NCBI GenBank assembly: GCA_006176705.1
Contig: QRFJ01000387.1
Coordinates: 962,462-1,026,461 of the forward strand
DNA length: 64,000 nt
Origin: Cocos nucifera
Taxonomy: Eukaryota; Streptophyta; Magnoliopsida; Arecales; Arecaceae
Reading direction: 5' to 3'
In this document: piece after piece, positions 44,351 through 54,506 of the stretch
Layout: each line of letters starts with the position of its first letter
Numbering within the stretch: the first letter of the stretch is position 1
Program-made: the position numbers and the translations under genes
The notes under the pieces: model-generated
Told to the model about the DNA's origin: nothing
What the model saw: only the letters and a program-made list of their open reading frames with translations
The model's database searches: none

Positions 44351-45846
44351 AGCGATAAGATAGTGGTCATTTCAGTATATTAAAGGAAAACCAAAGATCT
44401 AATTAGTATATAAATTATTTACTTTAAAGACTTGGACTTTACTTTAAAAATTTTTTCACTATTTTTATATATGAATTGGTAGCCTCTACCTCCAATCCAA
44501 GAAATTACTCTAATTTCTTAGTGGATACTAGAATCTACACAAACTACACATGAGCCCAACTTTGGTTGGTCAACCTATATGCATCTATGGGTAGGTTCAT
44601 AATCAATTATTTCTCTAAACAACTTCTAATAATTTTAATTTTGCTCCGAAAATCTAATCAATAGAATTTGGTCTCCATTGAAAAGATCCAATTAGGTCCA
44701 ATCACTAACATGACCATATTTGGTACATTAGACCAACAAATGATCATGCCCGACTTTGGTCAGCCAACCTAACCACCATTAGAAAGACATGATCAAATTA
44801 CCATATTATGAATGATAATTCTATTAGTCAATAAGCACCAGGTCTTTAGACCTTCAATGATTATTAAACTAATGGACCCATTATCACTCAACTTAATGGA
44901 AGGCTATGACTTAGTTATCATCATAACTTTATCATTTTAAGGATCTAATAATTTTAAAAAATTTTATTAATCAATTTTAAGAAAAAATGATAAGCCAATT
45001 TAGATCCTCCCACTAACTTCATCAAGTTAGATAAAAAAGGACCAAATTAAAATTGGCATTAGGAGCACCTAAATCAGTCAAACTGATTTACCTAATTGAC
45101 ATGGATGAGCCCAAATCACCAAGTGGTCTAATCAAAACCTAATTCACCAGGATGGCCAGGCAAGTGAGATCAGTAGAAAGAATATACCATTAACTTGTCA
45201 AAGAGCAAATCAGTGCGAGTAGCTCCCAATTAAAAATCACTGGTCTAAGCTGCCAGACTTACCTTAGACATCATCTAGTTCATTAGTTTCAATTTGACCA
45301 ATCTAGTAATTTTAGGTTCAACCACGTAGCCACGAATCAAGTCCATTTGATCCTCGTTAAAGGTATGGGCTTGACCAACTACAACTATTGTAATTTAGTC
45401 TAAAGAATTCTTGACCTAATCTAAATCAATATTTGGTTAGATTTGATCAATTACTCTGATTTAGTCCATTCTTTAACTAACCTTAGGTCTAACCCAATTA
45501 ATGGACCTAATTCGACTAATCCGATAATCCATATTTTATGATCAATGAGTTAGGATCTTTAATTCACAATTCTAGTTTCTAATTCATCATGCTTAATTCT
45601 CAATTAAGTTTTAGGCTGAGGGTTGGGATTCAATATTTCAAAAATATTTTTTTAAATTTTGAAAAAAATTTTACATTCCAACACTATTCCACTAAATAGG
45701 TCAACTCATTTTAAAAATGGATCAACTTGTTTCATAAACAAGCACTAGATGCGGGTTTAATCATATAAAATCAGGCAATTATGACATTCAACCAACTTCT
45801 CAGTCGGGCTGGCTTGGTTTCTGAGATAGCCGACTTGGGCATAATG
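44351..45846 (-). other. Copia-D leader
   Basis: Non-coding; homologous to the leaders of Copia-C and -E. Ends without a primer site at the unclassified repeat, near a small cluster of GGGCTGGCTTGG/AGCCGACTTGGG motifs (45808-45840). Confidence 0.6.
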
Positions 45847-47672
45847 TGTTGCCTAGAGGTAGCAACTTAAGAGGGTGATGAATTGAGTTTTTATAAAATT
45901 TTAGTCAAATTTAAAATCTCTAAATAAGTATGTGCTACAAATTAAACTAACTAGAATATTTAAGGTGGATATGCAATATATAGCAGTGAAATTAAAAGCA
46001 ATGAGATAATACAAGTATGTAAAATAAATAAGTAAAGTAAGAAAGTAAACCAAGTGATCACACCATAAAGACAAAGAGATTTATAGTGGTTCGAAGTAAT
46101 CCGCTCCTACATCTACTCTCCAAGCTCTTCTTGAAAATTCTACTATAATTTATCCTTGATTACAGTGTGTTTGTTTTCCTGGGCTCACAAACAAATTCAG
46201 TTGATTTTTTCAGGAGCACCAACCAAAATCTTACACCATTAGTTTTTCGAGTTCACTAACAATCCAATTGATTTTTTGGGCTCACCAACCAAAATCTATA
46301 AGATTCAATTCCGAACTTGGACAAGCCTAATTTTCAAGTTTCTTTTCACCAAAGAAACTTATAAAGAAAATAAAAATACAAGAATGAAAATTTCAGCTCA
46401 AAATGAAAATAGAGTTTAAACTCTTTAAATCCTGAAGAAAATACTGAAGGATTGCTCTTTTGATGCTTTACTTCTCTTCAAATGATGCTTGAGAGGTTAT
46501 GCTACATGTTGGAAAAGATATCTCTTGAAAGCTCTCTGATTTCACTACTTGGTTCCTCTCTTTTCTCTCTTCCTTTGATGTGCAATGGAGCTCACTTAAA
46601 TCTGAAAATGATTTCTCTCTTAATCTTACTTCCAAATTAATTCTCCACCTATTAAATATCCTTGGAGATGGTTGGAGAGTGAGTTCTAGCCATTGGAAGC
46701 TCTGAAATTGCCGTTGAACATAAAAAATAGCCATTGAAAAGGTTACAAAAACTAGTCGTTAAAGGCTATCAAACTCCATCGAGCTAGCTCGGATTTGGCT
46801 TAGAGCAGGCTCGACTGATAGAGCTAGCTCGATTCTATCTAGAGCTGGCTTGAACTACATAATAAAAAAAATTAATTTTCTGTCATCCTAAGAGAGTTGG
46901 CTCGGATCCAAATCGAGCTGGCTCAAACAGTAGAACAAAAAAATATCTTTTCTGCCATCCTGAGAGAGCTGGCTCAAATCAAAGTAGATCTAGCTCGGCT
47001 GCATACTAAATCAAAGTATCAATCCTATTTCATGCTAGAGCTTACTCTATTCTTGGGCAGGTTAGCTCTAAACTTTTCAACTTTATTTTTCTTTATTGTT
47101 TGACCTTCCAAACTTAAATTTTTTAATCCTAAATCTTCCAAATGATATTTATTTCTTTCTCTTTCATTTTCTTTATGATGAGTCATCTAAATTTGTGAAA
47201 CCTTCTTTCTTTAAGTGCTTTGGCTTGACATCTTGAGAGAATTTCTTTCAAAGATAATTTCTTCAGTATGAGTATTTGAGAAACCCTATATTCAATCTTG
47301 AAATACATAATTAGTAATATTTTTACTCAATATTTTATGATCATCAAAATCGATCACAGGATTAACAATCTCTTTCTTTTCGATCATGACAAAATTTTGA
47401 GTATATACACAATAAAAATAAATAATATATTTCAACATATTTTGTCAATATATATCATGAAGTACTAGATCAAACATATGATTGCACACTTCATGAATGT
47501 TCTCAATTAGTCTTTAGTTCATTGCACATATTTTTTTCATTACACATATTTCATATACTCATTTCAAATTAATGTCTCAATTCTTTAAGCATCAAATTAA
47601 TGAGCATCTTAAGAATTAATTCATTAAGCATATACTCAACATTTTATTAATCTTTTCTTTTTTGATAGCATT
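45847..47672. other. Unclassified LTR-like repeat
   Basis: About 1.8 kb with no coding frame. It starts TGTTGCCTAGAGGTAGCAAC then AGAGGGTGATGAATTGAGTTTTT. Phrases such as TTTATAGTGGTTCG (46081) and CCTACATCTACTCTCCAAG are of a type I associate with plant LTR retrotransposons of the SIRE/Maximus kind, but I cannot confirm it. No primer site, purine tract or target duplication found. Gypsy-out starts right after it. Could be a solo LTR or an LTR cut by Gypsy-out. Confidence 0.45.
46770..47020. repeat. Cluster of palindromic GAGC(T/C)(A/G)GCTC motifs
   Basis: At least seven near copies of the palindromic decamer GAGCTAGCTC/GAGCTGGCTC, most followed by G-A, spaced about 25-60 bases apart (for example near 46783, 46803, 46819, 46843, 46896, 46914, 46967). 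Similar motifs are in the Copia-B and Copia-F LTRs. Confidence 0.7.
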
Positions 47673-48619
47673 TGTTGGGGATAAATCCATGCCTATCGAA
47701 GTTTGGCTAAGATTTTGGTCAAATCCTCAGTACCTGCGCATCCAGTTCGGCTGAACTCCTTCCAAATTTTTTTCAGTAATTGGGTTCCTCTAATAGGCAA
47801 ATTTCTTTCGGACTCCAACAGATGAACTTCTCTAGCAACCGAACTTCTTTCGGACTCCTCCAACAGGCAAACTCCTTTTGAATTTTTCCTAATAATTGAG
47901 TTCCCCCAACAGGCGAATTCCTTCTGGACTTCAACAGGTGAACTTCCCTAGCAGTCGAACTTCTTTCGGACTCCTCCAACAGACAAACTCCTTTTGGATT
48001 CTTCCTAGTAATTGGGTTCCTCCAACAGGCAAATTCTTTCTTGGGTCTCTCCTCTAGAAGAGCTGTGCGTAGTCTCTCCAGCAGATCTATTTCCTAATTT
48101 CAAAAGAGTCTCCTCTCCAACATAAATCTAGTCTCGGACATGGCATGAACTGACCCACACTCAGACTACCTTGGAGGAGTCCGAACTTCTCTAGAATTGA
48201 TATAGCTCAAAGGTCATTACCAACCAATGCCTACTCCTCCAAACTTTGACTATCAAATCTTAAGCAAATTAGGCACCTTGTGATAATACACACTATCCTC
48301 CGTAATAAACTCCACGTGGCCCCGAGCGGCCTACTATCCGATAGTTATGATTGTCACCATTAGTTTGTTATAGGCTCCATCTATAAAAGGAACCCTCTAG
48401 ATATGTTTTCTTCAGGCTCTCTTCTTCTCAAAACTCTGCTAAATTCTTTCTCGAGCACTCCATTTCTGTTGGCCAAAAGAGTTTACTTGATCATCAAAGG
48501 GTCTTGCCGGAGCCTCCTCCCTAGGCTCTGGACAAGGCTTGTTTTGTAGGTCACCGACGGTGATCTCTTCTTCTCCGACTTCAGCATTTCTCCAGCGACG
48601 ATCAGATTTTGCACCAATA
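47673..48619 (+). repeat. Gypsy-out 5' LTR
   Basis: Starts TGTTGGGGATAAATCC. It is the reverse complement, diverged, of the Gypsy-in LTRs at 52621 and 62145. It carries short tandem repeats of an AACAGGCGAA..TTCTTTCGGACTCC type (about 47770-48030, unit near 50-60 bp). A TATA-like CTATAAAAGGAACC at 48380 marks the promoter. The end is placed at about 48619 by comparison with the Gypsy-in LTRs. Confidence 0.85.
48380..48388 (+). promoter_or_regulatory. Gypsy-out LTR TATA box
   Basis: CTATAAAAG in the LTR; the counterpart in the Gypsy-in LTRs reads CTATAAAAGAG on the minus strand (about 52857 and 62385). Conserved in three LTRs. Confidence 0.7.
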
Positions 48620-48640
48620 GGACTGGCGCTAGAGGAAGGG
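48620..48640 (+). other. Gypsy-out primer binding site
   Basis: GACTGGCGCTAGAGGAAGGG directly after the LTR. TGGCGCTAGAGGAAGG resembles the TGGCGC-type primer sites of plant Gypsy elements; I cannot name the tRNA with certainty. This block is missing in Gypsy-in. Confidence 0.65.
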
Positions 48641-48675
48641 CCCTTTATTTCTGAGGTTTTCTTATTCTTAAAGGA

Positions 48676-50390
48676 GTGCTCAGTAGCGATCTCTCTTCTT
48701 CCTCTCTAGAGTCCTTTTCAAAAAAAATACCTTCCAAGAAAGCTTCAACCCAACGGTCAATGGGCTCTACAGCTAGATCCCATTCAGATCTATCCGCTCT
48801 CGCTTCAACTCTGGCAACTCAAGCTCCGCCTGCGACCATGGTGGATGCGGAGCAATTCAACCTACTGGTCCAGCAGATTTATGATCTCATGGAGGTGGTG
48901 CAAACCATGAAGTGGTAGGCTCCGGCATCAATTTGATCGAAGCAGGCTTCTCCGGAGCCCCATGATTTGGTCTGGGGATGGTCGACTTAGGCTAGCTAAT
49001 CGATGACCTTCGAAAAAAAGAAGCAGAGAGCCGAGAGCCCCTACTCTGATCATGACTCTACCTCTAGGGGAACTTTATCTTCGTTCAGCTAAAAGACCTT
49101 AGAAATCTATGATCGAGAGGATCTGGATCAAAAACTATGAGATATGAACTGACAGATCGAGGAACTCCGCCATGCTCCCCCCTCTCATGGTAGTGATATC
49201 TGCACCGATCCTCCTTTCTCTCAATGCATCATGCAGGAATCGATCCCGTCGAACTTTAGGCTCCCTCAATTCGAGAGCTACGATGGAACCTTCGATCTGG
49301 TTGATCACCTAAAGGCCTTTCAGATGATGATGCTGCTCCATGACATGCCAGACGCCATTCTCTGTCGAGCCTTTCCGTCCACCCTAAAGAGAGCCATCAG
49401 GAACTGGTACTTGGCCCTCAAGCCGAATACCATCTTTTCTTTTGACCAGATGAGTCACCAATTTATGGCTCATTTTGTTAGTAGCCGACATTCTAGGTGG
49501 GGCTCGGAATCCCTTATCAACATCAAGCAATAGGAGGGAGAATCCATCCAAACTTTTGTTAATCGATTCAGTGCCACTGCGCTAGAGGTCCGAAACCTAG
49601 ATCAATCTATTGCGATGGCCACGCTAAAGGGCGACCTTTAGAAGAACAATCTACTATTCTCTTTGGAGAAGAAGTACCCTAAAAATTTTGCTGATATGCT
49701 GGCTCGGGCTAAAGGATATGTCCAAGTGGAAGAAAACTTCAAGGCTAAGGACAATGAAGCCTTTGGAGAGCGACAAATCGGCGAGTCGGGCAAGCCAGCT
49801 GAGGAAGAAAAGCCAAGTGAAGCTCGATCGTACTTTCAAACTTATCCTGAGTGCAGGCAAGCCCAAACTCCTCTCCGGGCTTGGAAGCAGGGAAGTCCCG
49901 ATAGAAGGGCGTGGCGGGGTTCCTCCCTCCGAAGGTTCCATAATTATGCCCCCCTCAATGCTCCAAAAATGTAAGTGCTGATGGAGATTAAGGAGCAGCT
50001 GCCGAGGCCCGAAAGAATATGCTCCCATCCTAGCAGATGCAACTCAAACAAGTTCTACCTCTATCATCATGACCACAATCATGATACTGAAGAATGTATT
50101 CAGCTCTAAGATGAGATCGAGGAGCTCATCAAGCGATGCAGACTCAGCCGATTCCTATGGCATCAATCTAAAGGATGAAAAGATTGACCAAGGGCATTAC
50201 CGCAATCGAAATCACAAAGGGAGGAGCAGTAGGTGGATCGGCCACCCCTTGGCATCATCAACACCATCTTTGGGGGATTTCGATGAGGGGAGGCTAGCAG
50301 GCCAGCCAAGCTCGAGAAGAGGTAGAGAATTGAAGAGCCCATCACTTTTACCGATGAGGATGCTCAAGGAGTCCAGTTTTCACATAATGA
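48676..50390 (+). pseudogene. Gypsy-out gag
   Basis: The frame opens at 48676 with a Ser-rich start, then MVDAEQFNLLVQQIYDLMEV. The gag core is at 49231-49533 (RLPQFESYDGTFDLVDHLKA, LCRAFPSTLKRAIRNWYLAL, FDQMSHQFMAHFVSSR), followed by FVNRFSATALEVRNLDQSIA and YPKNFADMLARAKGYVQVEE. A Tat-type CHH-like block reads FYLYHHDHNHDTEECIQL (49 bases downstream of 50050). Stops at about 48918, 49533 and in the tail. About 570 codons in all, normal for the group. Gypsy-in has the same order. Confidence 0.85.
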
Positions 50391-51040
50391 TGTGATTGTA
50401 ATCTCTTTAAACATTACCAACTATGATGTGTGCCGTGTTTTAGTAGATAATGAAAGCTCTACTGATGTTTTATTTTATGATGCTTTCTCAAAAATATCCT
50501 TACTCAATAACCACTTGGGACCTATGAACTCCCCATTGGTAGGCTTCACTGGCGATGTCGTGCCAGTTGAGGGCATAATAACCTTGTTTGTGATTGCAGG
50601 ACAATGTTCGAAGCTGGTTAAGGCATAGGTCAATTTTCTAGTCATAAAGGCTCCATCTGCCTATAATGCTATTCTCGATCGACCTGGTTTGAATGCACTC
50701 CGAGCAGTGGTGTCAACTTATTATCTAAAGGTGAAGTTTTCAATGAGCTACGAAATTGGAGAGATCAGGGAAGACCAGGCATTGCCAAGATGATATTACT
50801 CCATTGTCCTATAGAAAAACATCCAGTCCGACCTTTATCCTATTGATGGGCTGGATATCCATGATGGCCTTACCGAGAAGTGGGGCGAGCCTATGGAGGA
50901 TCTCATATCTGTGCCCTTAAATGATAGGAGCATGGAGCACACTGTGCAGATCGGCTCCAACTTGAGAAATGAGGTTCGGAAGCAACTCGTCACCTTCCTC
51001 AAGAAGAATGCGGATGTCTTCGCCTAGGTCCCAGTGGATA
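50391..51040 (+). pseudogene. Gypsy-out protease region
   Basis: VISLNITNYDVCRVLVDNES then TDVLFYDAFSKISLLNNHLG and SPLVGFTGDVVPVEGIITLF, the retropepsin-like domain. The active-site triplet reads D-N-E (the group usually has D-N-G or D-G-G). Gypsy-in has the same D-N-E. Downstream come FLVIKAPSAYNAILDRPGLN and the linker to RT (QLVTFLKKNADVFA). One stop after GQCSKLVKA. Confidence 0.8.
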
Positions 51041-51902
51041 TGCCAGGAATTGATGTTGAGGTCATGGAACATCGGCGGCTGTTGATCCTAAGTATTGGCC
51101 AGTAAAAGAGAAGATGTGAAACCATGCCCTAGAGAGGCAGAAAGTAATTGCAAAAGAAGTAGGCAAGCTCCTCAAAGCTGGATTCATCTGAAAAGTTAAC
51201 TATTCAAGCTGGGTCTCAAATGTGGTTCTCGTCAAAATGGCAAACGATAAGTGGAGAATGTGTATAGACTTCAAAAAGCTGAACAAAGCCTATCCAAAAG
51301 ATAGCTACCCTCTATCCAGGATTGATCAACTGGTAGATGCAATCTCGGCCCATGAGCTTCTTACCTTCATGGATGCTTTTTTTGGCTATAACGAAATATG
51401 GATGGCACCAAAGGATGAGGAGAAAACTACTTTTGTTACTGACCATGGTCTTTACTGTTACAGGATTATACCTTTTGTACTCAAAAATGCAAGGATAACA
51501 TACCAGCACCTGGTCAACAAGATTTTCAAGAAGCGGATCAGCCATAATATGAAGGTGTATGTGGATGACATGCTCGTCAAAAGCCGAGCTTCAATAAACC
51601 ACATCACCAACTTTGAAGAGACCTTCAATGCACTCAAGAAGTATAAGGTGAAGCTGAACTCGATCAAGTGCATCTTTAGTGTGACCTCAGAAAAGTTTTT
51701 AGGATTTATGGTGTCAAGATGCGGGATTGAAGCAAATTTAAAGAAAATTCAAGCTATTCAGGAGATGACTGCTCCAAAAATAATCAAGAAAGTTCAGCGC
51801 CTAACTGAAAAGATGGCATCCCTAAATCGCTTCGTCTCGAAATCGGTCGAGCGATGCATGCCCTTCTTCCAAGTTCTCAAGCAACCAAAGAACTTATGCT
51901 AG
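51041..51902 (+). pseudogene. Gypsy-out reverse transcriptase
   Basis: Frame-broken start (51041-51221), then 226 open codons: DKWRMCIDFKKLNKAYPKDS, YPLSRIDQLVDAISAHELLT, FMDAFFGYNEIWMAPKDEEK, KVYVDDMLVKSRAS (catalytic YVDD) and SIKCIFSVTSEKFLGFMVSR. These are RT motifs 1 to 7 in order. Changes from the usual family (GYNEIW for GYNQI., FVLKNARITY for FGLKNAG.TY) suggest loss of function. Normal RT length. Confidence 0.92.
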
Positions 51903-51904
51903 AC

Positions 51905-52330
51905 GATAAAGTGCCAACAAATATTTGAGGAGCTCAAAAACTACCTCGATTGACCCCCACTGCTGGTAAAGTCTGAATCTAAAAAAGAACTATTCTTATA
52001 CCTAGCAGTCTCTCCGACGGCCTTGGCAGCAATCCTGGTCAAGGAGGAAGCGAAGATGTAGCGACCAATCTACTATGTAAGTTGGGTCCTGAGGGATGCA
52101 GAGATCAGGTACTCTAAGATAGAAAAATTAACTTACTCTCTTCTAATTACTGCAAGAAGACTCTGACCTTACTTTCAGGGGTACACCATAACGATCCTCA
52201 TGGATCAACCAATAAAAGCAGTCCTTCATCGAATGGATGCTTCTAGAAGAATCACAAAATGGACAATCGAGCTCACGAAGTTTGACATCAATTATCGACC
52301 CCAACCATCGATCAAAGCTTAGATATTGGC
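51905..52330 (+). pseudogene. Gypsy-out RT-linked RNase H
   Basis: ELFLYLAVSPTALAAILVKE, PIYYVSWVLRDAEIRYSKIE, YFQGYTITILMDQPIKAVLH and RITKWTIELTKFDINYRPQP: the first RNase H domain that follows RT in all Gypsy elements. Three or four stops (for example after KNYLD and KEEAKM). Confidence 0.85.
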
Positions 52331-52615
52331 AAATTTTATAGAAGAATGTACCATTTCAGATGAAGTCGAGCTTGAACAGAATGAGATCAGCATCCCGTGG
52401 TTGCAACCGAGCCTCTCCAAAGAGAGTACCAACCTTTCTAAAGGTTTTTAGGCCTTGTAGGTGGATGGTTCATCCAACACTACTGAGGCAGGCATGGGGT
52501 TGGTCTTAGTCAACACCGAGGGAGTCGTCGTCGAATATACGCTACGCCTCAAATTTTCTGCAACTAATAACAGGGCAGAATATGAAGCTCAGATCATCGG
52601 GTTAAAAATAGCAAG
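52331..52615 (+). pseudogene. Gypsy-out second (plant-type) RNase H, N-terminal part
   Basis: VDGSSNTTEAGMGLVLVNTE, SATNNRAEYEAQIIGLKIAR. The D of VDGSS and E of AEY are catalytic positions. A stop lies just before VDG. The coding sequence is cut at GAGAGT (52615-52620) by Gypsy-in; the remainder starts at 63164. A second RNase H of this type marks Tat elements. Confidence 0.88.
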
Positions 52616-52620
52616 AGAGT
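52616..52620. repeat. Target site duplication AGAGT, left copy (Gypsy-in)
   Basis: AGAGT precedes the Gypsy-in terminus TGTTAGTCC at 52621 and recurs at 63159-63163. The duplicated codons Glu-Leu of the RNase H confirm it. Confidence 0.9.
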
Positions 52621-53588
52621 TGTTAGTCCAAAATCTGATTGATGCTGGATCGAGCTGAAGTTAAGGAAGAAGAGGTCATCGTCTGTGACCTACAAAATAA
52701 AGTTCCATCCAGAGTTGGTGATGGTGGCTCTAGCAGGATCCTACGACGATCAAGTCAGCTCTTCTGGCCAACAGATATGGAGTACTCAGGCAAGAATTCA
52801 GTAGAATTTTTGAAAGAAGAAGAGAGCTTAGAGAAAACGTATCTAAAGGATCTCTTTTATAGATGGAGTTTCGAGCAAATTGATAGTGACAATCATAACC
52901 ATCCAATCATGGGCTGCTCGGAGCCATGTGGAATTTATTACGAAAAGAGGTATCATTCATAGTAGACTGATTATGACAGTCGTAACCGTCCGATCATGGG
53001 CCATTCAGGGCCACGTGAAATTTATTATGGAGAGAGGTGTCGCTCGTAATAGATAAATAATGATAGTCATAATCGTTCGATAGTGGGGTTGCCTATAGCA
53101 GACTGATAATGACAGTCATAATCGTTCGGTAGTGGGGTTGCTTATTTGTTAAGATTTAATAGTCAAAGTTTAGAGAAAGTAGGCATTGGTTGGTGAAGAG
53201 CTTTGACATATATCATTCCAGAAGAGTTCGGACTCCTAAAGAAAATACGGCTAGAGAGGATCATCTGGGAGGAATACTACTTAAAATCTTGAAGTAATCT
53301 AGTGAAAGAAATCAGATGGAGTTCGACTGATGAAAAACTCCAAAAGGAGTCCGACTGGTGGAGAAATCTGACTAAAGGAGAAGTCCGAAAGAAGTTTGGC
53401 TCCTGGAGAAATTCAACTAAAGAAAAAGTTTGGAAGGAGTTCGGCTCCTACAGAAATCCGACTGAAAGAGAAGTTTGGAAGGAGTTTGGCTGCTGGAGAA
53501 TTTCTAATCGAAGCTCTTCTATGATTACCAATTATATTAGGCTAAGCATCAGACTAAACTTCAACGAAAGTGGGATTTATCCCCAATA
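52621..53588 (-). repeat. Gypsy-in 3' LTR
   Basis: 968 bp; plus ends TGTTAGTCC..CCCCAATA (minus start mutated from TGTTGGGG). Contains tandem units of a GACTGATAATGACAGTC type (52965-53150) and of a GTTTGGAAGGAGTTCGGCTC type (53330-53510, unit about 54 bp). The open frame across the latter is repeat-driven and not a gene. Confidence 0.9.
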
Positions 53589-53604
53589 ATAGTCCCCCCA
53601 CTTT
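53589..53604 (-). other. Gypsy-in polypurine tract
   Basis: Minus strand AAAGTGGGGGGACTAT just before the LTR start. A run of six G within a purine tract is a strong plus-strand primer site. Confidence 0.88.
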
Positions 53605-53639
53605 CAAGTTCGAAATTTGAAGAAAGGGAGTACAAAAAA

Positions 53640-54000
53640 GATGACTGCCAAAGTTTTTTTTTGGGCTTTGCATCCGTTGAGGTTGAAGCTCGAGGGAGAT
53701 CTTATCTTCTATTGAAGTTGAAGCTCGGAAGAAATCTTATCTCCCATGGAGGTTGAGAGAGATCTTATCTTCTTTTGAAGTTAAAGCTCGGAGAAGATCT
53801 TATCTCCAGCTGAGGTTGAAGAAGATCTTATCTCCTATTGAGGTTGAGGCTCGGGAGAGATCTTATCTCCAGCCAAGGTTGAAGGAGATCCTATCTCCTA
53901 TTGAAGTTAAAGCTCGGGGGAGATCTTATCTCCGATCGAGGTTGAAGAAAATCCTATCTCCTGTTAAAGTTGAAGCTCAGAGAAGATCTTATCTTTGATC
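53640..54000 (-). repeat. 63-bp tandem repeat in Gypsy-in 3' UTR
   Basis: Five to six degenerate copies; on plus each holds GAGATCTTATCTCC and GAAGTTGAAGCTCGG. The open frame on plus (53753-53998) shows a clean 21-residue period (ILSPIEVEAR..RSYL), proving the 63-bp unit; it is not evidence for a protein. Also visible as half-units of about 30 bp. Confidence 0.9.
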
Positions 54001-54506
54001 GAGTCGGGGCCTCTCTTCTCACCTCATCTAAAATGAATGAGATCTTCGACTTTGTTCACATTAGGACAAAGTTCTCCTCCTGTTCCTAATGAATTGTAGG
54101 GGCACATAAGGGCCGTTGTTGGAGCCTCTTTTCTCATCTTGTCTAAAATGAATGAGGTCTTCAATTTTGCTCACGTTAGGATGAGGTTCTTCTCCTATTT
54201 TTAATGGGTTGTAGGGGTACATTAGGGTCAATGTCAGGGCCTCTCCCCTCATCTCATCTAAAATGAATAAGGTCTTTGACTTTGCTCATATTAGGATGAG
54301 GTTTTCTTCCTATTCCTAATGAGCTGCAGGGGCACATTAGGGCCATTGTCAGGGCCTCTTCCCTCATCTCGTCTAAAATGAACGAGGCCTTCGACTTTGC
54401 TCATATTAGAATGAGGTTCTCCTCCTATGCCTAACGTACTATAGGGATACATTAGGGCTGTTGTCAGGGCCTCTCTCCTTATCTCGTCAAAAATGAACGA
54501 GACCTT
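54001..54506 (-). repeat. 116-bp tandem repeat in Gypsy-in 3' UTR, first block
   Basis: Units begin near 54005, 54120, 54234, 54351 and 54468 (plus strand GGGCCTCT..CTCATCT..CTAAAATGAA), spacing 114-117. The array is cut by the solo LTR at 54507 and goes on at 56354. Confidence 0.92.
54502..54506. repeat. Target site duplication ACCTT, left copy (solo LTR)
   Basis: ACCTT at 54502-54506 and again at 56354-56358, joining the repeat phrase AACGAGACCTTCGACTTTG once the insertion is removed. Confidence 0.9.

Larger units (their letters stand above)
38420..45846 (-). mobile_element. Copia-D, most complete Ty1/Copia, 5' LTR missing
   Basis: Minus strand order: leader (45846 downward), gag, protease, integrase, RT, RNase H, purine tract, 3' LTR 38420-40589. 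All pol domains are recognisable, each with stops or shifts. The leader stops at 45846 without primer site or 5' LTR, where the unclassified repeat begins. Tork/Angela-like by gag and LTR style, tentative. The gag N-terminus is also deleted. Confidence 0.88.

Noticed and set aside
49654..50028. 124-codon minus-strand frame inside Gypsy-out gag
   Set aside because: Antisense of the gag tail, which reads with family motifs on plus.
53302..53589. 95-codon frame with repeated W-K-E-F-G motifs
   Set aside because: Antisense to the Gypsy-in 3' LTR and produced by its 54-bp tandem units; the sister LTR does not keep it open.
53753..53998. 81-codon plus-strand frame with a regular 21-residue repeat, like a repeat protein
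   Set aside because: The period is the 63-bp DNA repeat of the Gypsy-in 3' UTR read on the opposite strand; any frame without a stop per unit would stay open.
54001..54506. Regular repeats that could suggest a CRISPR array
   Set aside because: Units are contiguous 116-bp tandem repeats with no unique spacers, in a plant retrotransposon.
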